Part shown: positions 34,254-45,081 of the stretch, piece by piece
Layout: every line of letters starts with the position of its first letter
Position numbering within the stretch: position 1 is the stretch's first letter
From: Endozoicomonas sp. (ex Botrylloides leachii)
GTDB lineage: Bacteria > Pseudomonadota > Gammaproteobacteria > Pseudomonadales > Endozoicomonadaceae
Assembly (NCBI GenBank): GCA_028728195.1
Contig: JAQYUY010000060.1
Coordinates: 1-50,861, forward strand
Direction: 5' to 3'
Length of the DNA stretch: 50,861 bases
Translations under genes and position numbers: made by a program
The notes under the pieces: generated by a model
Told to the model about the DNA's origin: nothing
Seen by the model: only the letters and a program-made list of their open reading frames with translations
Databases searched by the model: none

Positions 34254-34392
34254 TATGAGCAGCTGAAAAAGTGTTCACATTACTCCTTTTGTGTTGAGTG
34301 TTGATAGTTACACATAGCATCATGATCCCCACACAGGTGCTATACTCTGGAGCCAGTTATCCTCTCCCCCTATTGGTAACTGGTTTTTTTTT
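34254..34392 (+). ncRNA. Candidate trans-acting sRNA (ErsA/Spot 42 syntenic position)
   Basis: Non-coding; promoter-like upstream element; terminal hairpin ccagttatcctctccccctattggtaactgg followed by T9; location right after engB. Confidence 0.55.
34352..34392 (+). terminator. Rho-independent terminator with CU-rich loop
   Basis: ccagttatcc...ggtaactgg stem followed by ttttttttt. Confidence 0.8.
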
Positions 34393-34451
34393 GTTTTTTT
34401 TAATAAACCTCCCTGAGTTTGAGTTTGTTTATCAGTAGACCAGAGCGTATT

Positions 34452-34498
34452 TTTCTGGAGTCTGACTGCCTATGCTCATTACAGTAGTTAGAAAACAC
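34452..34498. repeat. Dispersed hairpin-forming intergenic repeat, copy B
   Basis: ttctggagtctgactgcctatgctcattacagtagttagaaaacac; matches 11062-11110. Confidence 0.75.
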
Positions 34499-34838
34499 AA
34501 TGACTATTATCTATTTATTAATGAGATATCAATAAACATTGGAGTATAACCAGCCAATAAAACTCAGTATCATGAAAGCAGCTGGTAAGACGGAGATCCA
34601 GCGGTGATTATGTTCTTCTGGCATAAAATAGAAAAATATAGCGGCAAAGATATATGAGATCTCTGATACAGAGTAAAGGCTGATGGGACTAGCTTTGGTC
34701 TTAGTTAATAAATTATAAAACGATGATTATTGTGGCGGAGCTTTGCAAGATGAGGCAGGAGTCGGCCTGATAGCTACCCTATAAGAATAGTAACTATCAG
34801 GCTGGCTGTTAATCGACTACACGCTATAGCTTATTAGC

Positions 34839-36077
34839 TTAGAAGTAGTAACGTGCTTGCAGGTTGAAGTAATTTTCGCCATTTTTGTATGCGTCAGTAG
34901 CAACATCTTTGTATTTGCTGTTATTCCAAATATATTCAGCAGCAAACTGCATAGAACCAACCTCATAAATAGCACCGACCATGGCCTTATCAAGCTTGGC
35001 ATCAGAGTCGTTGTTCATGTTGTCTTTTTGAACATCCAGTTTATTCCAGCCAGTTTCCAGAGAGATGCCACCATCCAGTAATTGACTCAGGCGATAACGG
35101 CCATACAGTTCAATACCTCGAGACTTTCTATCCAGTGACATATTGTAAGCTACATTAGAAGAAAATGGCGTTAGGACACTTCCAGAAATATCTGAGGAAT
35201 CAAAACCATAGGTTGCTGCAGTATGATTTTCAAACTGACCGTAGGTTCCAGCCAGATAGAGATCATTCATATGGAATTTGATACCACCAACAGTTGCTCT
35301 AGATTTTAGTCCGTTTAGGCTAGTACTATTGAGTTGCGTTGCGTCAAAATTGGTTTCGTTATAAGTCGCACCAACGGATAGCCCCATAGGCAAGTCGTAG
35401 CTAAGAGCAACCTGATAACCGCCTGTGCGTTTGACATCTCCTGATGAATAAGAGGTGTTACTTTCATCATAATTAGTATCACGCAATTGATACTGAGCAC
35501 CAACGTTTAAACCGTGGAAAAAGGTTCCTCGGTAATCAATAGCCGCATCCGCACGGCCTGTACCGCTGAATCCACCATCGTCAGTAAAGCCATTGTATAC
35601 ACCCATAGCTTGACCGCCACCGATAGCGTATTGGTCAGTCCATCCAGCGATATCGTAATAAACAGACCACTGTTTACCAAAAGAAAGTGCGCCCCATTTA
35701 TCATTTTTAATGCCTAAGTAACCTAGGCGGTTAGAAAAGGTGTCACCAGCCTCTGTTTTACCATTAACATTTTTGTATTCATTATGAGGAGTATAACCCC
35801 ACTCAGCGACAGCAAATCCTGTTGTTTGATCACTTATTTTATGAGCGAAAGATAAGTTTAAACGAGAGCTGTCGTTACCTGGGCTTGTTTTTTTGTCTTT
35901 TGTTTCTGTTTGGATGCCAATCCGGCCACCAATAGCAAGTGTGTTATTGTGATCTGTATAAACAGTAGTTTGAGTACCCGAATCAATTTTTTGATTGTTC
36001 GGATTAACGGCTTCAACAGCCATTGCCTGAGAGGCAATTAAAGAAGATATTACAGTGGCAAGCAACCTCTTTTGCAT
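34839..36077 (-). CDS. Gram-negative porin
   Basis: Signal peptide (LLATVISSLIASQAMA), beta-barrel repeats, C-terminal FNLQARYYF; start chosen by SD AGGAG. Confidence 0.9.
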   Translation of the reverse strand: MQKRLLATVISSLIASQAMAVEAVNPNNQKIDSGTQTTVYTDHNNTLAIGGRIGIQTETKDKKTSPGNDSSRLNLSFAHKISDQTTGFAVAEWGYTPHNEYKNVNGKTEAGDTFSNRLGYLGIKNDKWGALSFGKQWSVYYDIAGWTDQYAIGGGQAMGVYNGFTDDGGFSGTGRADAAIDYRGTFFHGLNVGAQYQLRDTNYDESNTSYSSGDVKRTGGYQVALSYDLPMGLSVGATYNETNFDATQLNSTSLNGLKSRATVGGIKFHMNDLYLAGTYGQFENHTAATYGFDSSDISGSVLTPFSSNVAYNMSLDRKSRGIELYGRYRLSQLLDGGISLETGWNKLDVQKDNMNNDSDAKLDKAMVGAIYEVGSMQFAAEYIWNNSKYKDVATDAYKNGENYFNLQARYYF

Positions 36078-36474
36078 AACCATACTCCTGAATTTATGTG
36101 TGTGTATTGACAAAAAATGTTGACCAACCTTCCAATAAAGGTTTATCAAACCCCACTACTCCCTGCTTTGTTTGCAGCAGAGTTTTTAGAAAAACAATAA
36201 GCTCAAGCCTCTATAAAGGAGGCGTTATGTCTCTGTACGAGATTTTTTTGATGGAACCCACGCAGCAATTCTAATGCTAATCAAGAATAGTTAGACCCTG
36301 TTTTACTTTTTTTTAGTTTATTATGAGGAACTAAAGAGATAGAGCGGATATTTGTTGACGTTGCTTTCCTTTTAATTACTAAATTATGACAAATTAAAAA
36401 GATAATTGGCTGGAACTGTTTGCTTATACAAAATATCCCAGCGTTTTTATGTGAGCTGAAAGCTAAAAAAAGGC

Positions 36475-37089
36475 CTAATTAACTAAGCTATTTATTAAGT
36501 CTGCTTTGTAGCACTCAATCCAGTCTATGGAAAGTCGCTTGCTACGAATAATAGTTTGCAGATCTCTCAGGGCTAAATCAAACTCATCATTGACCACGAT
36601 ATAGTCAAATTCTTTATAGTGAGACATTTCATTCACTGCTTGCACCATTCTGTTTTCAATAACATCCTTGGTATCTTGTCCTCGACCGACAAGACGCTGG
36701 TGGAGCACTTCTTTGGAGGGAGGTAATATAAAAATGCTGACAGCCTCTGGCATAATGCTACGAATTTGTTGCGCTCCTTGCCAGTCTATTTCGAGGATAA
36801 CATCTTCGCCTTTATTAATTTGTTCAAGTACCCATTTTCTTGACGTGCCATAATAGTTGCCAAATACTTCTGCATGTTCCATAAATATGCCTTCGGCAAG
36901 CATTTTTTTAAAAGCAGCGACTGACGTAAAATGATAGTTAACGCCATCTTGCTCACCTGATCGTCTTTCACGGGAGGTATGTGAAATAGACATCTGAATA
37001 TGCGGCGTAGATTTCACCATAGCCTTAACAAGGCTTGTTTTTCCTGCTCCAGAAGGTGCTGCAACAATATAAAGACTTCCTTTGTACAT
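36475..37089 (-). CDS. gmk: Guanylate kinase
   Basis: [35 protein letters not shown]. Confidence 0.97.
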   Translation of the reverse strand: MYKGSLYIVAAPSGAGKTSLVKAMVKSTPHIQMSISHTSRERRSGEQDGVNYHFTSVAAFKKMLAEGIFMEHAEVFGNYYGTSRKWVLEQINKGEDVILEIDWQGAQQIRSIMPEAVSIFILPPSKEVLHQRLVGRGQDTKDVIENRMVQAVNEMSHYKEFDYIVVNDEFDLALRDLQTIIRSKRLSIDWIECYKADLINSLVN

Positions 37090-37103
37090 GAGGACTCCGA
37101 GAC

Positions 37104-37976
37104 TTACTGAATATTTTGAACTTGTTCGCGCATTTGCTCAATGAGCACTTTCAGATTAACAGCGGCTTGGGTAAGGTCTGCATTAATAGACTTAGATGAT
37201 AATGTATTAGTTTCTCTATTTAGCTCTTGCATCAAAAAGTCTAAACGTCGACCAATACTAATAGATTTTTTGTTAGATAGCAGTATTCGTTTGACCTCAG
37301 CAATGTGAATATCAAGGCGGTCTAATTCCTCTTCAATATCCAGCTTTTGTGCAACAGTAACCATTTCTTGTTCAAGGCGGTTGGGGTCAAACTCTTGCTT
37401 AATATCCTTCAGGCGGTTTAGCAGTTTTTGTTGTTGTTCACTGAGAATGCTTGGTAAAAGGGTGCGCAAAAGGTTAATCTGAGCTGCCGCTTGAGTTAGT
37501 CTAGTATCAATGAAACTGCTTAGTTCTGCACCTTCGCGCTGGCGTGTGTGTATTAGCGTTACCATTGCGTCTTCAAAGCCTTTTATGGCAGCTTTCCGCA
37601 CAGGTGATAGGTTGACCTCTTCAATCATTTGGACGCCAGGCCAATTTAAGATATCTAAAGGATTGATTGGTTGCGTATCGGGAAACATATCATTAATTTC
37701 AGCAAGAGCATTTTTGACGTTAGCTAACACTATAGGATTTAGATTGAGCGACTGCCTAGTATCTGATAGTAGTAGCTTCAGAGAGCATTCAACCTTGCCT
37801 CTAGATAAACATTTTCGTGAAATGTTTCTTACATCGGGTTCAATATCACGTAGATATTCTGGCAAATGGAAACTTAGCTCAAGATACCGATGGTTAACAG
37901 ATCGAATTTCCCATACTAAGCTGCCCCATTGGCCTTGCGCCTGAATTCGGGCAAAAGCCGTCATACTAGAGATCAT
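37104..37976 (-). CDS. yicC: YicC family endoribonuclease-like protein
   Basis: [48 protein letters not shown]. Confidence 0.95.
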   Translation of the reverse strand: MISSMTAFARIQAQGQWGSLVWEIRSVNHRYLELSFHLPEYLRDIEPDVRNISRKCLSRGKVECSLKLLLSDTRQSLNLNPIVLANVKNALAEINDMFPDTQPINPLDILNWPGVQMIEEVNLSPVRKAAIKGFEDAMVTLIHTRQREGAELSSFIDTRLTQAAAQINLLRTLLPSILSEQQQKLLNRLKDIKQEFDPNRLEQEMVTVAQKLDIEEELDRLDIHIAEVKRILLSNKKSISIGRRLDFLMQELNRETNTLSSKSINADLTQAAVNLKVLIEQMREQVQNIQ

Positions 37977-38123
37977 TAAATACGTTTTCCAACAATGACA
38001 AATCTGGAACTGTAGCATACAGGCACTAATTTATGTGTATTTAAATAAAAGGCACTTTTTCTGGCATTAATATAGAGGTTATAATCCGACGTTTTTCTAG
38101 ATAATTTATTCAAGGTAGCTCTG

Positions 38124-38843
38124 ATGCGTCCTAGTCGAAGAACAGCTGACCAACTGCGTGAAGTATCCATTGTTCGCCATTATACGAAACATGCCGAAGG
38201 TTCTGTTTTGATTACATTTGGTGGAACTAAAGTAATCTGTACTGCATCTGTTGAAAAAGGCGTGCCCCGTTTTTTAAAAGGTTCTGGTCAGGGTTGGGTA
38301 ACGGCTGAGTACGGCATGTTACCCCGCTCTACCTCAGACAGAATAGGTAGAGAAGCTGCTAGGGGGAAACAGGGAGGGCGTACCCTTGAAATTCAACGGC
38401 TCATTGGTCGTTCTCTTCGTGCTGCTGTCGACCTCAAGCTATTAGGTGAAAACACCATTACGATAGACTGTGATGTTATTCAGGCCGATGGTGGTACTCG
38501 AACAGCTTCGATCACAGGCGCTTGTGTTGCATTGGTTGATGCTATTGGTTATATGCAACAGCGAAAAATCATCAAGAATAACCCTTTGACTAATATGATT
38601 GCCTCTGTTTCTGTTGGTATTTACAAAGGAAGCCCTGTTTTGGATCTTGATTACCCAGAAGACTCTTCGGCTGATACAGATATGAATGTTGTTATGACTG
38701 AATCAGGCGGTTTTATTGAGGTTCAAGGGACCGCTGAAGCGGCACCCTTTAGTCAGAATGAAATGACAGCTATGCTGGCTTTGGCACGTCAAGGCATTGA
38801 AGAATTGGTTTTACTGCAAAAACAGTCTTTAGCAGGCTCCTAA
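38124..38843 (+). CDS. rph: Ribonuclease PH
   Basis: [43 protein letters not shown]. Confidence 0.98.
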   Translation: MRPSRRTADQLREVSIVRHYTKHAEGSVLITFGGTKVICTASVEKGVPRFLKGSGQGWVTAEYGMLPRSTSDRIGREAARGKQGGRTLEIQRLIGRSLRAAVDLKLLGENTITIDCDVIQADGGTRTASITGACVALVDAIGYMQQRKIIKNNPLTNMIASVSVGIYKGSPVLDLDYPEDSSADTDMNVVMTESGGFIEVQGTAEAAPFSQNEMTAMLALARQGIEELVLLQKQSLAGS

Positions 38844-38883
38844 ATAGTTTTGAAATAGGTATCTTCTAAAACGACTATTGTAA

Positions 38884-39660
38884 TCAGATGTTTAATTCCC
38901 AGTCATAATCAATGATTACCGGTGCATGGGAAGAGAACATCTGACCCTTATAAATACCACCATTGAGAACTCTTTGGCGCATACCAGCGGTGATGATATG
39001 GTAGTCAAGACGCATGCCAATATTATTTTGTCTCATATACTCATCTTGCCACCAGGTGAACTGATTTGGCTCTTGGTCAACCTCGCGATAGGCATCAAAA
39101 AAATTCATATCGTTTAACAAGCCTTCCATCCAATTTCGTTCAGCTTCTTTAAATCCAGATTTTTTTTCTGATTCTCTCCAATTAAAGACATCAATTTTTC
39201 GATGAGCAATATTCCATGTTCCAGTCATAATGAACTCTCGTCGCTTACGACGTTGCCGACTTAAATTTTGAGAGTAGCCATCAAGAAATTTATATTTAAA
39301 ATGTTGACTATCGTCATCTTTGCCTTCAGGAATATAAATATTAGAAATACTTATTTTATCAAAATCAGCTTGAATATAACGACCAGTATCGTCTGATTCA
39401 GGGTATCCTAGTCCAGTAATAATAGCTTTAGGTGGTTGTCGTGTATAGATGCAAACTCCTCCAGAAAGTGGTCGATTGTACCCGCTAAATGAATAGCATA
39501 AATAACCTTCTATCTGATAAGTGTCGCTTGACATTATTTCGTCATCTTCTTGAATATCTTGAAGGCAGACGATGTCAGGATCTTGCTGCATGATCCATTT
39601 GAATAACCCTTTTTCTTTAGCGCAACTAATGCCTTCGCAGTTGAAACTTATAACTCTCAT
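38884..39660 (-). CDS. crc: Catabolite repression control protein Crc (ExoIII-family fold)
   Basis: Collinear with recalled P. aeruginosa Crc (LQDIQ, QRRKRREFI, SSHAPVIIDYDWELNI); located between rph and pyrE as in Pseudomonas. Confidence 0.85.
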   Translation of the reverse strand: MRVISFNCEGISCAKEKGLFKWIMQQDPDIVCLQDIQEDDEIMSSDTYQIEGYLCYSFSGYNRPLSGGVCIYTRQPPKAIITGLGYPESDDTGRYIQADFDKISISNIYIPEGKDDDSQHFKYKFLDGYSQNLSRQRRKRREFIMTGTWNIAHRKIDVFNWRESEKKSGFKEAERNWMEGLLNDMNFFDAYREVDQEPNQFTWWQDEYMRQNNIGMRLDYHIITAGMRQRVLNGGIYKGQMFSSHAPVIIDYDWELNI

Positions 39661-40269
39661 TGATTACACCTTGTCAGAGTACTTCTAGCGCCATAAGTAA
39701 AGCGACTACTGTATTATATTTAACGATAGCCTATTGATGCTTAAATGGAATTGCATAAACAATATTTAATCAATAATAGCTGCTCATGGCAAAATTTTTA
39801 ATCCGCATAAATGCGATTTGATTTATTGTGTCATGTAGATTAAGGCAAAGATTGAGAGAATTGTAAAAATTTTTCTTATATCTATGCCCATAAGCATAAA
39901 AATATGCTGCTTGTTATCATAATTTTCCCTGTATGCTCACCGAGTTTTCATATGTTGTAAAGCATTAATTTAGTGAATATTAACACTTATAGATGGTGAG
40001 AAGTTGGAAGAAATACAAGGGTAATCATAAAAAATAGACTATTACAATGCAGTGAATAATATATAGAACGGTTACTCTTGTGAACCCAGAGAATCAAGCG
40101 ATCACCCTGATAATGTATTTTTAATAGTATTGCTACTCCCGGTGTATAGGTGTTTTCTATCACAAGCAGATTGAGTTGACTTAAACTCTTTATTGAGTTT
40201 CCTGAAGGAATATCATCTTACAGCACATTCTATAGAAAATTATCTCTAATTGACCTTGATGTCATCAGC

Positions 40270-40317
40270 TATCAGAATAACTTCCAAAAAATCTATCAGA
40301 ATAACTTCCAAAAAATA
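40270..40317. repeat. Tandem duplication, 24-nt unit x2 (last base differs)
   Basis: tatcagaataacttccaaaaaatc | tatcagaataacttccaaaaaata. Confidence 0.9.
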
Positions 40318-40562
40318 TAGGAGCAATGATGAATAGGTGGTGGGCGAGTGCAATTTGATGATAGCCTATCTGAGCGGTTTACTTACCAGGAATAAAGAAG
40401 CTATTAGCGTAGTAATTATCTTTATTATTATTTAATGATCTCGTTATTCTTACGGTGGGTCAGAGATTTTATAAAACTAAACAGTATAGAGTCATTTAGA
40501 TTAGCAGATTAATTAAATAAAAGGCGACAGCAGGATTAATATTATATATATGTAGCAACGTC

Positions 40563-40703
40563 ATGACGATGATTGGGATGCTATTAGCTATTCTAGGCTT
40601 TTATATTTTGCTCGGTATTGCAATTGTTTATGTTTTCAAATATTTATTAGTGCATAAGTCCTATACTCATCCTCCTAGAAAGGTAAAGCATAATCACTTT
40701 TAA
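40563..40703 (+). CDS. Candidate 46-aa small membrane protein
   Basis: MTMIGMLLAILGFYILLGIAIVYVFKYLLVHKSYTHPPRKVKHNHF*: one TM helix then basic/His-rich tail; no clear SD. Confidence 0.35.
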   Translation: MTMIGMLLAILGFYILLGIAIVYVFKYLLVHKSYTHPPRKVKHNHF

Positions 40704-41009
40704 GGGCCTCATGCTATTTTTATTTTGTACTATAGAGTCAACTTTTGTTGAGGTATGAGTATGAATTTCAATATGGTTATAAGGTGTTAAAAAATACTAA
40801 TTCATCAATCTTTTCCAGTGGTTATGGGTATAAATGACGTAAAAACGCAAATAGGAAACCAGATGTAGGTCTTTATTTCCAATGAGTACGGTTGATTCAT
40901 TAAATTGACTAAAAACTAGTAATTTCAAGTTCAGTAGGTATAAACTACTTTGCGTAATCCTGAGTAATCAGACGTGCAGTAAATTAATTTTGAATAAGGT
41001 GTACAGCCT

Positions 41010-41657
41010 ATGTTGGACTATAAAAAGAGCTTTCTTGATTTTGCTTTACAGGAAGAAGTGATTCGTTTTGGAGAGTTTACCCTAAAATCAGGCCGTAAAT
41101 CGCCTTACTTCTTTAATGCTGGCTTGTTCAATACTGGTGAAGCCATGAGTAAGCTTGGGCAATTTTATGCCAAAGCACTTATGGATTCGGGTATTAAATT
41201 TGATCTTCTTTTTGGACCGGCTTACAAAGGCATTCCCCTAGCTGCGGCAACCGCTGTTGCGCTTTCAGAGCGCCATGGGCACAATACACCTTGGTGCTTT
41301 AACCGCAAGGAAAGAAAAGATCATGGCGAAGGCGGCAATATTGTCGGAGGGCCATTAAAAGGCAGGACAGTTATCGTTGATGATGTGATTACGGCGGGTA
41401 CTGCTGTGCGGGACGTTATGGCAATAATTAAAAACTCAGATGCCAAACCTGCTGCGGTTTTGGTGGCTCTTGATCGTCAAGAAAAAGGATCGGGGGGGCT
41501 GTCTGCCATTCAAGAGATTGAGCGTGATTTTAACATTCAGGTTATTAGTATTGTGACATTGAGCGAACTATTAGAATACACGTTGCAAGATAATAGTCTT
41601 AAGCAATATGTGCCAGCGATTACGGCATACCGAGAAAAATACGGTATCATCTCCTAA
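41010..41657 (+). CDS. pyrE: Orotate phosphoribosyltransferase
   Basis: [35 protein letters not shown]. Confidence 0.97.
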   Translation: MLDYKKSFLDFALQEEVIRFGEFTLKSGRKSPYFFNAGLFNTGEAMSKLGQFYAKALMDSGIKFDLLFGPAYKGIPLAAATAVALSERHGHNTPWCFNRKERKDHGEGGNIVGGPLKGRTVIVDDVITAGTAVRDVMAIIKNSDAKPAAVLVALDRQEKGSGGLSAIQEIERDFNIQVISIVTLSELLEYTLQDNSLKQYVPAITAYREKYGIIS

Positions 41658-42240
41658 AAACACTGGCTGATATTATTTTCCACTGATCTACCCATAGATC
41701 AGTGGGTAATCGTTTAAAGCCCGAGCGAACGTATTGACTAATACGTCCTTCAGCAGCTGCTAATATAAGATTAGCTGCGGTACCGGTAGGCAAGCAGGTA
41801 CGTAAACCTTCTTTTATTTCCGCTTCTCTCAAAATTTGTTTTATATGTGTTTCAAAGCGATCAAAAATTAAGGTGATTCGCTTGTGTAAGCGTTGTGCTT
41901 CGCCTGCAAGCGCGTCACCCGTCAATAGTCGGGTTAATCCTGGATTTTTCTCACAAAAGCGCAGCAGCAGCAATATAATTTTTTCGCAGCGTATTTGTGC
42001 GCTCTGATTATCGGTAATAATGATATTTATTCGAGAGAAAAAAGCAGCCTCAATGAACTCGATCAGTCCTTCGAACATTTTTGCTTTGCTAGGAAAGTGA
42101 CGGTATAGAGCCGCTTCAGATACGCCTACAGTTTTTGCTAATGCTGAAGTAGTTACTCTCTCCCCTAAGGAATTTTCCAACATCTGAGCTAGTGCTTGAA
42201 GTATGTGTTCTTTTCTAGAAATTTTCTTAATTTTATCCAT
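41647..42240 (-). CDS. slmA: Nucleoid occlusion factor SlmA (TetR family)
   Basis: [14 protein letters not shown]...[36 protein letters not shown]-type HTH; 11-bp convergent overlap with pyrE. Confidence 0.93.
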   Translation of the reverse strand: MDKIKKISRKEHILQALAQMLENSLGERVTTSALAKTVGVSEAALYRHFPSKAKMFEGLIEFIEAAFFSRINIIITDNQSAQIRCEKIILLLLRFCEKNPGLTRLLTGDALAGEAQRLHKRITLIFDRFETHIKQILREAEIKEGLRTCLPTGTAANLILAAAEGRISQYVRSGFKRLPTDLWVDQWKIISASVFRR

Positions 42241-42469
42241 TAGGCTTTAGGTTAAATTTTATAGTGAAAGAGAAAGTGTATTGCAGCTAAATAAATGTAG
42301 TCTAGCTCTGATAAAACAAGAACACTAATGGCTATCAATTAAGTTTTCACGGTCGATTAATAAGCGGTAGGCTTAGATTTACAAATGCTCTTGCAAGCCT
42401 CTTCGTAAAGCGCTATAAAATGAGCTATTACGGCACGATAGTCGAGGCAGTTTATGCAAAAGTAAGTAT

Positions 42470-42925
42470 TTATTGGTGCCCAGAGTGTCCAAAGCCGCCT
42501 TCACCGCGGTGAGTTTCATCAAAACTATCCACAATATCCAACTCAGCCTGTATTACGGGCACCAATACGAGCTGTGCAATGCGCTCACCTGGATTGATAA
42601 TGAATGTTTTGTGACTACGATTCCAACAAGACACCATCAGTTGACCTTGATAATCAGAATCAATTAAGCCAACCAAGTTGCCGAGTACAATTCCTTGTTT
42701 ATGCCCCAGTCCCGAGCGAGGTAAAATCATTGCAGCCAGTGTCGGGTCTTGAATATATATGGACATGCCGGTAGGAATTAGCTCGGTTTGACTCGGTTCC
42801 AGAGATAGAGGCGTATCAATACAGGCACGCAAATCAAGGCCGGCTGATCCTTCGGTTGCGTAATTTGGTAAGGGAAATTCTTTGCCTAGACGCTTATCAA
42901 GAATAATTGTTTTCAACTTTTTCAT
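42470..42925 (-). CDS. dut: dUTP diphosphatase
   Basis: [45 protein letters not shown]. Confidence 0.97.
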   Translation of the reverse strand: MKKLKTIILDKRLGKEFPLPNYATEGSAGLDLRACIDTPLSLEPSQTELIPTGMSIYIQDPTLAAMILPRSGLGHKQGIVLGNLVGLIDSDYQGQLMVSCWNRSHKTFIINPGERIAQLVLVPVIQAELDIVDSFDETHRGEGGFGHSGHQ

Positions 42926-44153
42926 TATTTTCTGCTTTATTTTTCCAAGTAATGTAATTATCTGAAATTATCTCTAATAGTTTTTGAGATAGTAACTTTT
43001 TAGATGATAATGGCAGCTTTTTTTCAATATTAAGACCTAATACAGTGACTTCATTATTATCGCTGTTAAAGCCAATATTAGTATTAGAAATATCATTAGC
43101 GATGATTAGGTTCAGTTTTTTTCGCTTCAGCTTATCAGCAGCATATTGCATAACATCGTGGCTTTCTGCTGCGAAGCCAACAACGAATGGAGGCTGGCGA
43201 AGATCTGTTACTGAGGCGATAATATCCGGATTGCAAACCAATTGTACTTCCATGCGTTCATTGCAATTATCAGGATTTTTTTTGATTTTTCCACGAGCTA
43301 TTTTTTCTGGACGATAATCACAGACAGCAGCGCAACCAATAAATATAGTCTGTTCTGCAATATGCTGATGTACAGAGTGATACATGTCTCTCGCGCTAAT
43401 CACATTGATGCAATTGACTCGCTCAGGTATCGGAATGTGCACAGGCCCACTGATTAGGGTGACGCTTGCGCCTGCCTCTGCTGCGGCTTCTGCTAAGGCA
43501 TAGCCCATTTTTCCTGAACTATGATTGGAAATATAACGAACAGGATCAAGCTGTTCACGCGTCGGACCCGCTGTAATCATTATATTGATACCGGTAAGGC
43601 GTTTGGTGTCAATGGTTTGTGCTAAACGCCCAGCAATCAGCTCTGGCTCTAGCATGCGTCCTAGACCTACATCTCCGCAGGCTTGCACGCCATCGGCGGG
43701 ACCAAAAAATGCTATGCCGCGCTGTTTAAGAGCCTTAGCATTTTGCTGTGTTTGACTATCGCGCCACATTTCTTGATTCATAGCAGGAGCAAGAGAAATC
43801 GGCGCACTGGTGGCAAGGCACAGAGTCGTTAATAGGTCATCAGCATGTCCGCCAGACAAGCGAGCCATAAAGTCAGCGGTTGCGGGTGCAATTAGAACTC
43901 TATCAGCCCACCGCGCCAGCTCTATATGGCTCATGCCTGCTTCTGATTCAGGATCAAGCAAATCTAAATGGACCGGATTATTAGACAGAGCCTGTAAGGT
44001 TAAAGGCGTAATAAACTCACAGCCTGCGGAGGTCATGACTACGCGAACTTCCGCACCAGATTTAGTGAGCATCCGAATCAGCTCAGCGCTTTTATAGGCA
44101 GCAATACCACCGCTTACGCCAAGCACAATTCGTTTATTTCGTAATTGTTGCAT
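42897..44153 (-). CDS. coaBC: Phosphopantothenoylcysteine decarboxylase/phosphopantothenate-cysteine ligase
   Basis: [51 protein letters not shown]. Confidence 0.97.
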   Translation of the reverse strand: MQQLRNKRIVLGVSGGIAAYKSAELIRMLTKSGAEVRVVMTSAGCEFITPLTLQALSNNPVHLDLLDPESEAGMSHIELARWADRVLIAPATADFMARLSGGHADDLLTTLCLATSAPISLAPAMNQEMWRDSQTQQNAKALKQRGIAFFGPADGVQACGDVGLGRMLEPELIAGRLAQTIDTKRLTGINIMITAGPTREQLDPVRYISNHSSGKMGYALAEAAAEAGASVTLISGPVHIPIPERVNCINVISARDMYHSVHQHIAEQTIFIGCAAVCDYRPEKIARGKIKKNPDNCNERMEVQLVCNPDIIASVTDLRQPPFVVGFAAESHDVMQYAADKLKRKKLNLIIANDISNTNIGFNSDNNEVTVLGLNIEKKLPLSSKKLLSQKLLEIISDNYITWKNKAENNEKVENNYS

Positions 44154-44246
44154 AAGGTGGAAAAATCTCCGGAATTATTTCAATGGAATTTTGTCTCAAA
44201 TACTCTCAATTTAACAGCTAACGGTTATCACAGGCGAGCGTTAACA

Positions 44247-44942
44247 GTGCAAAAAAACAATGTAATAAAAAAAGAAAAAGATTCAAGTGGGCTGGAAGCA
44301 CCCAGAGAAAAACTCATTAAGTATGGTTCTGAGCAGCTAACAGATCAAGAGTTATTAGCCATTTTACTCCGAACAGGAGGCAATGATATGAGTGTTCAGG
44401 AGTTATCAGCTCGACTGCTTAGTTGGTTTGGTGGATTGGATAAGCTTCTGAATGCAAGTTATGAAAGGCTTCATAAAATCAAAGGGTTGGGTGTAGCCAA
44501 GATAACACAGTTGCTGGTAGTTCTTGAGATATACCGGCGTGTTCTTAATCAGAAGCTCGATAAAGGGGTTTCATTAACCAGTACAGAAGTAACGCGGGAG
44601 CGGTTAAAGTTGCATTATCAGGGAATGGAAAGAGAAGCTTTTGCCTGCCTTTTTCTTGATACCCAGCATCGACTACTGTCGCTGGAGAACCTATTTTATG
44701 GCACGGTTGACAGTGCTGCGGTTTACCCCAGAGAAATTGTAAAGCGCGCTTTAAGTTTGAATGCATCTGCCGTGATACTTGCTCATAATCACCCATCAGG
44801 CAGCCCTGAACCCAGTGAAGCCGATATTCGTATCACCAACGTTATAAAGGAAGCATTGAATCTTATTGATATCCGTGTACTAGATCATATGATCATTGGT
44901 GCTGGGAGAGTGCTGTCTTTTGCTGAACGGCAGCTGCTTTGA
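44247..44942 (+). CDS. radC: DNA repair protein RadC (JAB domain)
   Basis: LLAILLRTG, HxH-motif ILAHNHPSGSPEPSEADI; start uncertain, ORF opens at 44145. Confidence 0.93.
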   Translation: MQKNNVIKKEKDSSGLEAPREKLIKYGSEQLTDQELLAILLRTGGNDMSVQELSARLLSWFGGLDKLLNASYERLHKIKGLGVAKITQLLVVLEIYRRVLNQKLDKGVSLTSTEVTRERLKLHYQGMEREAFACLFLDTQHRLLSLENLFYGTVDSAAVYPREIVKRALSLNASAVILAHNHPSGSPEPSEADIRITNVIKEALNLIDIRVLDHMIIGAGRVLSFAERQLL

Positions 44943-45081
44943 CCTTAACCTAATATAACTTAAAGGATTTAAGGGGCGTTCAATCGTAATGTTCATTCTT
45001 TATGAACACCTATAGAAGATAGCTGTTATTGCAAACTAAGGTTACAATGAGGCCAATTTTTTGGAGAACAGGACGGCTCGT

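Noticed and set aside
40390-40460. A-rich AATAATAATAAAGATAA on the minus strand as a CrcZ-like sRNA
   Set aside because: Only one AAnAAnAA cluster, no hairpin/terminator architecture of CrcZ
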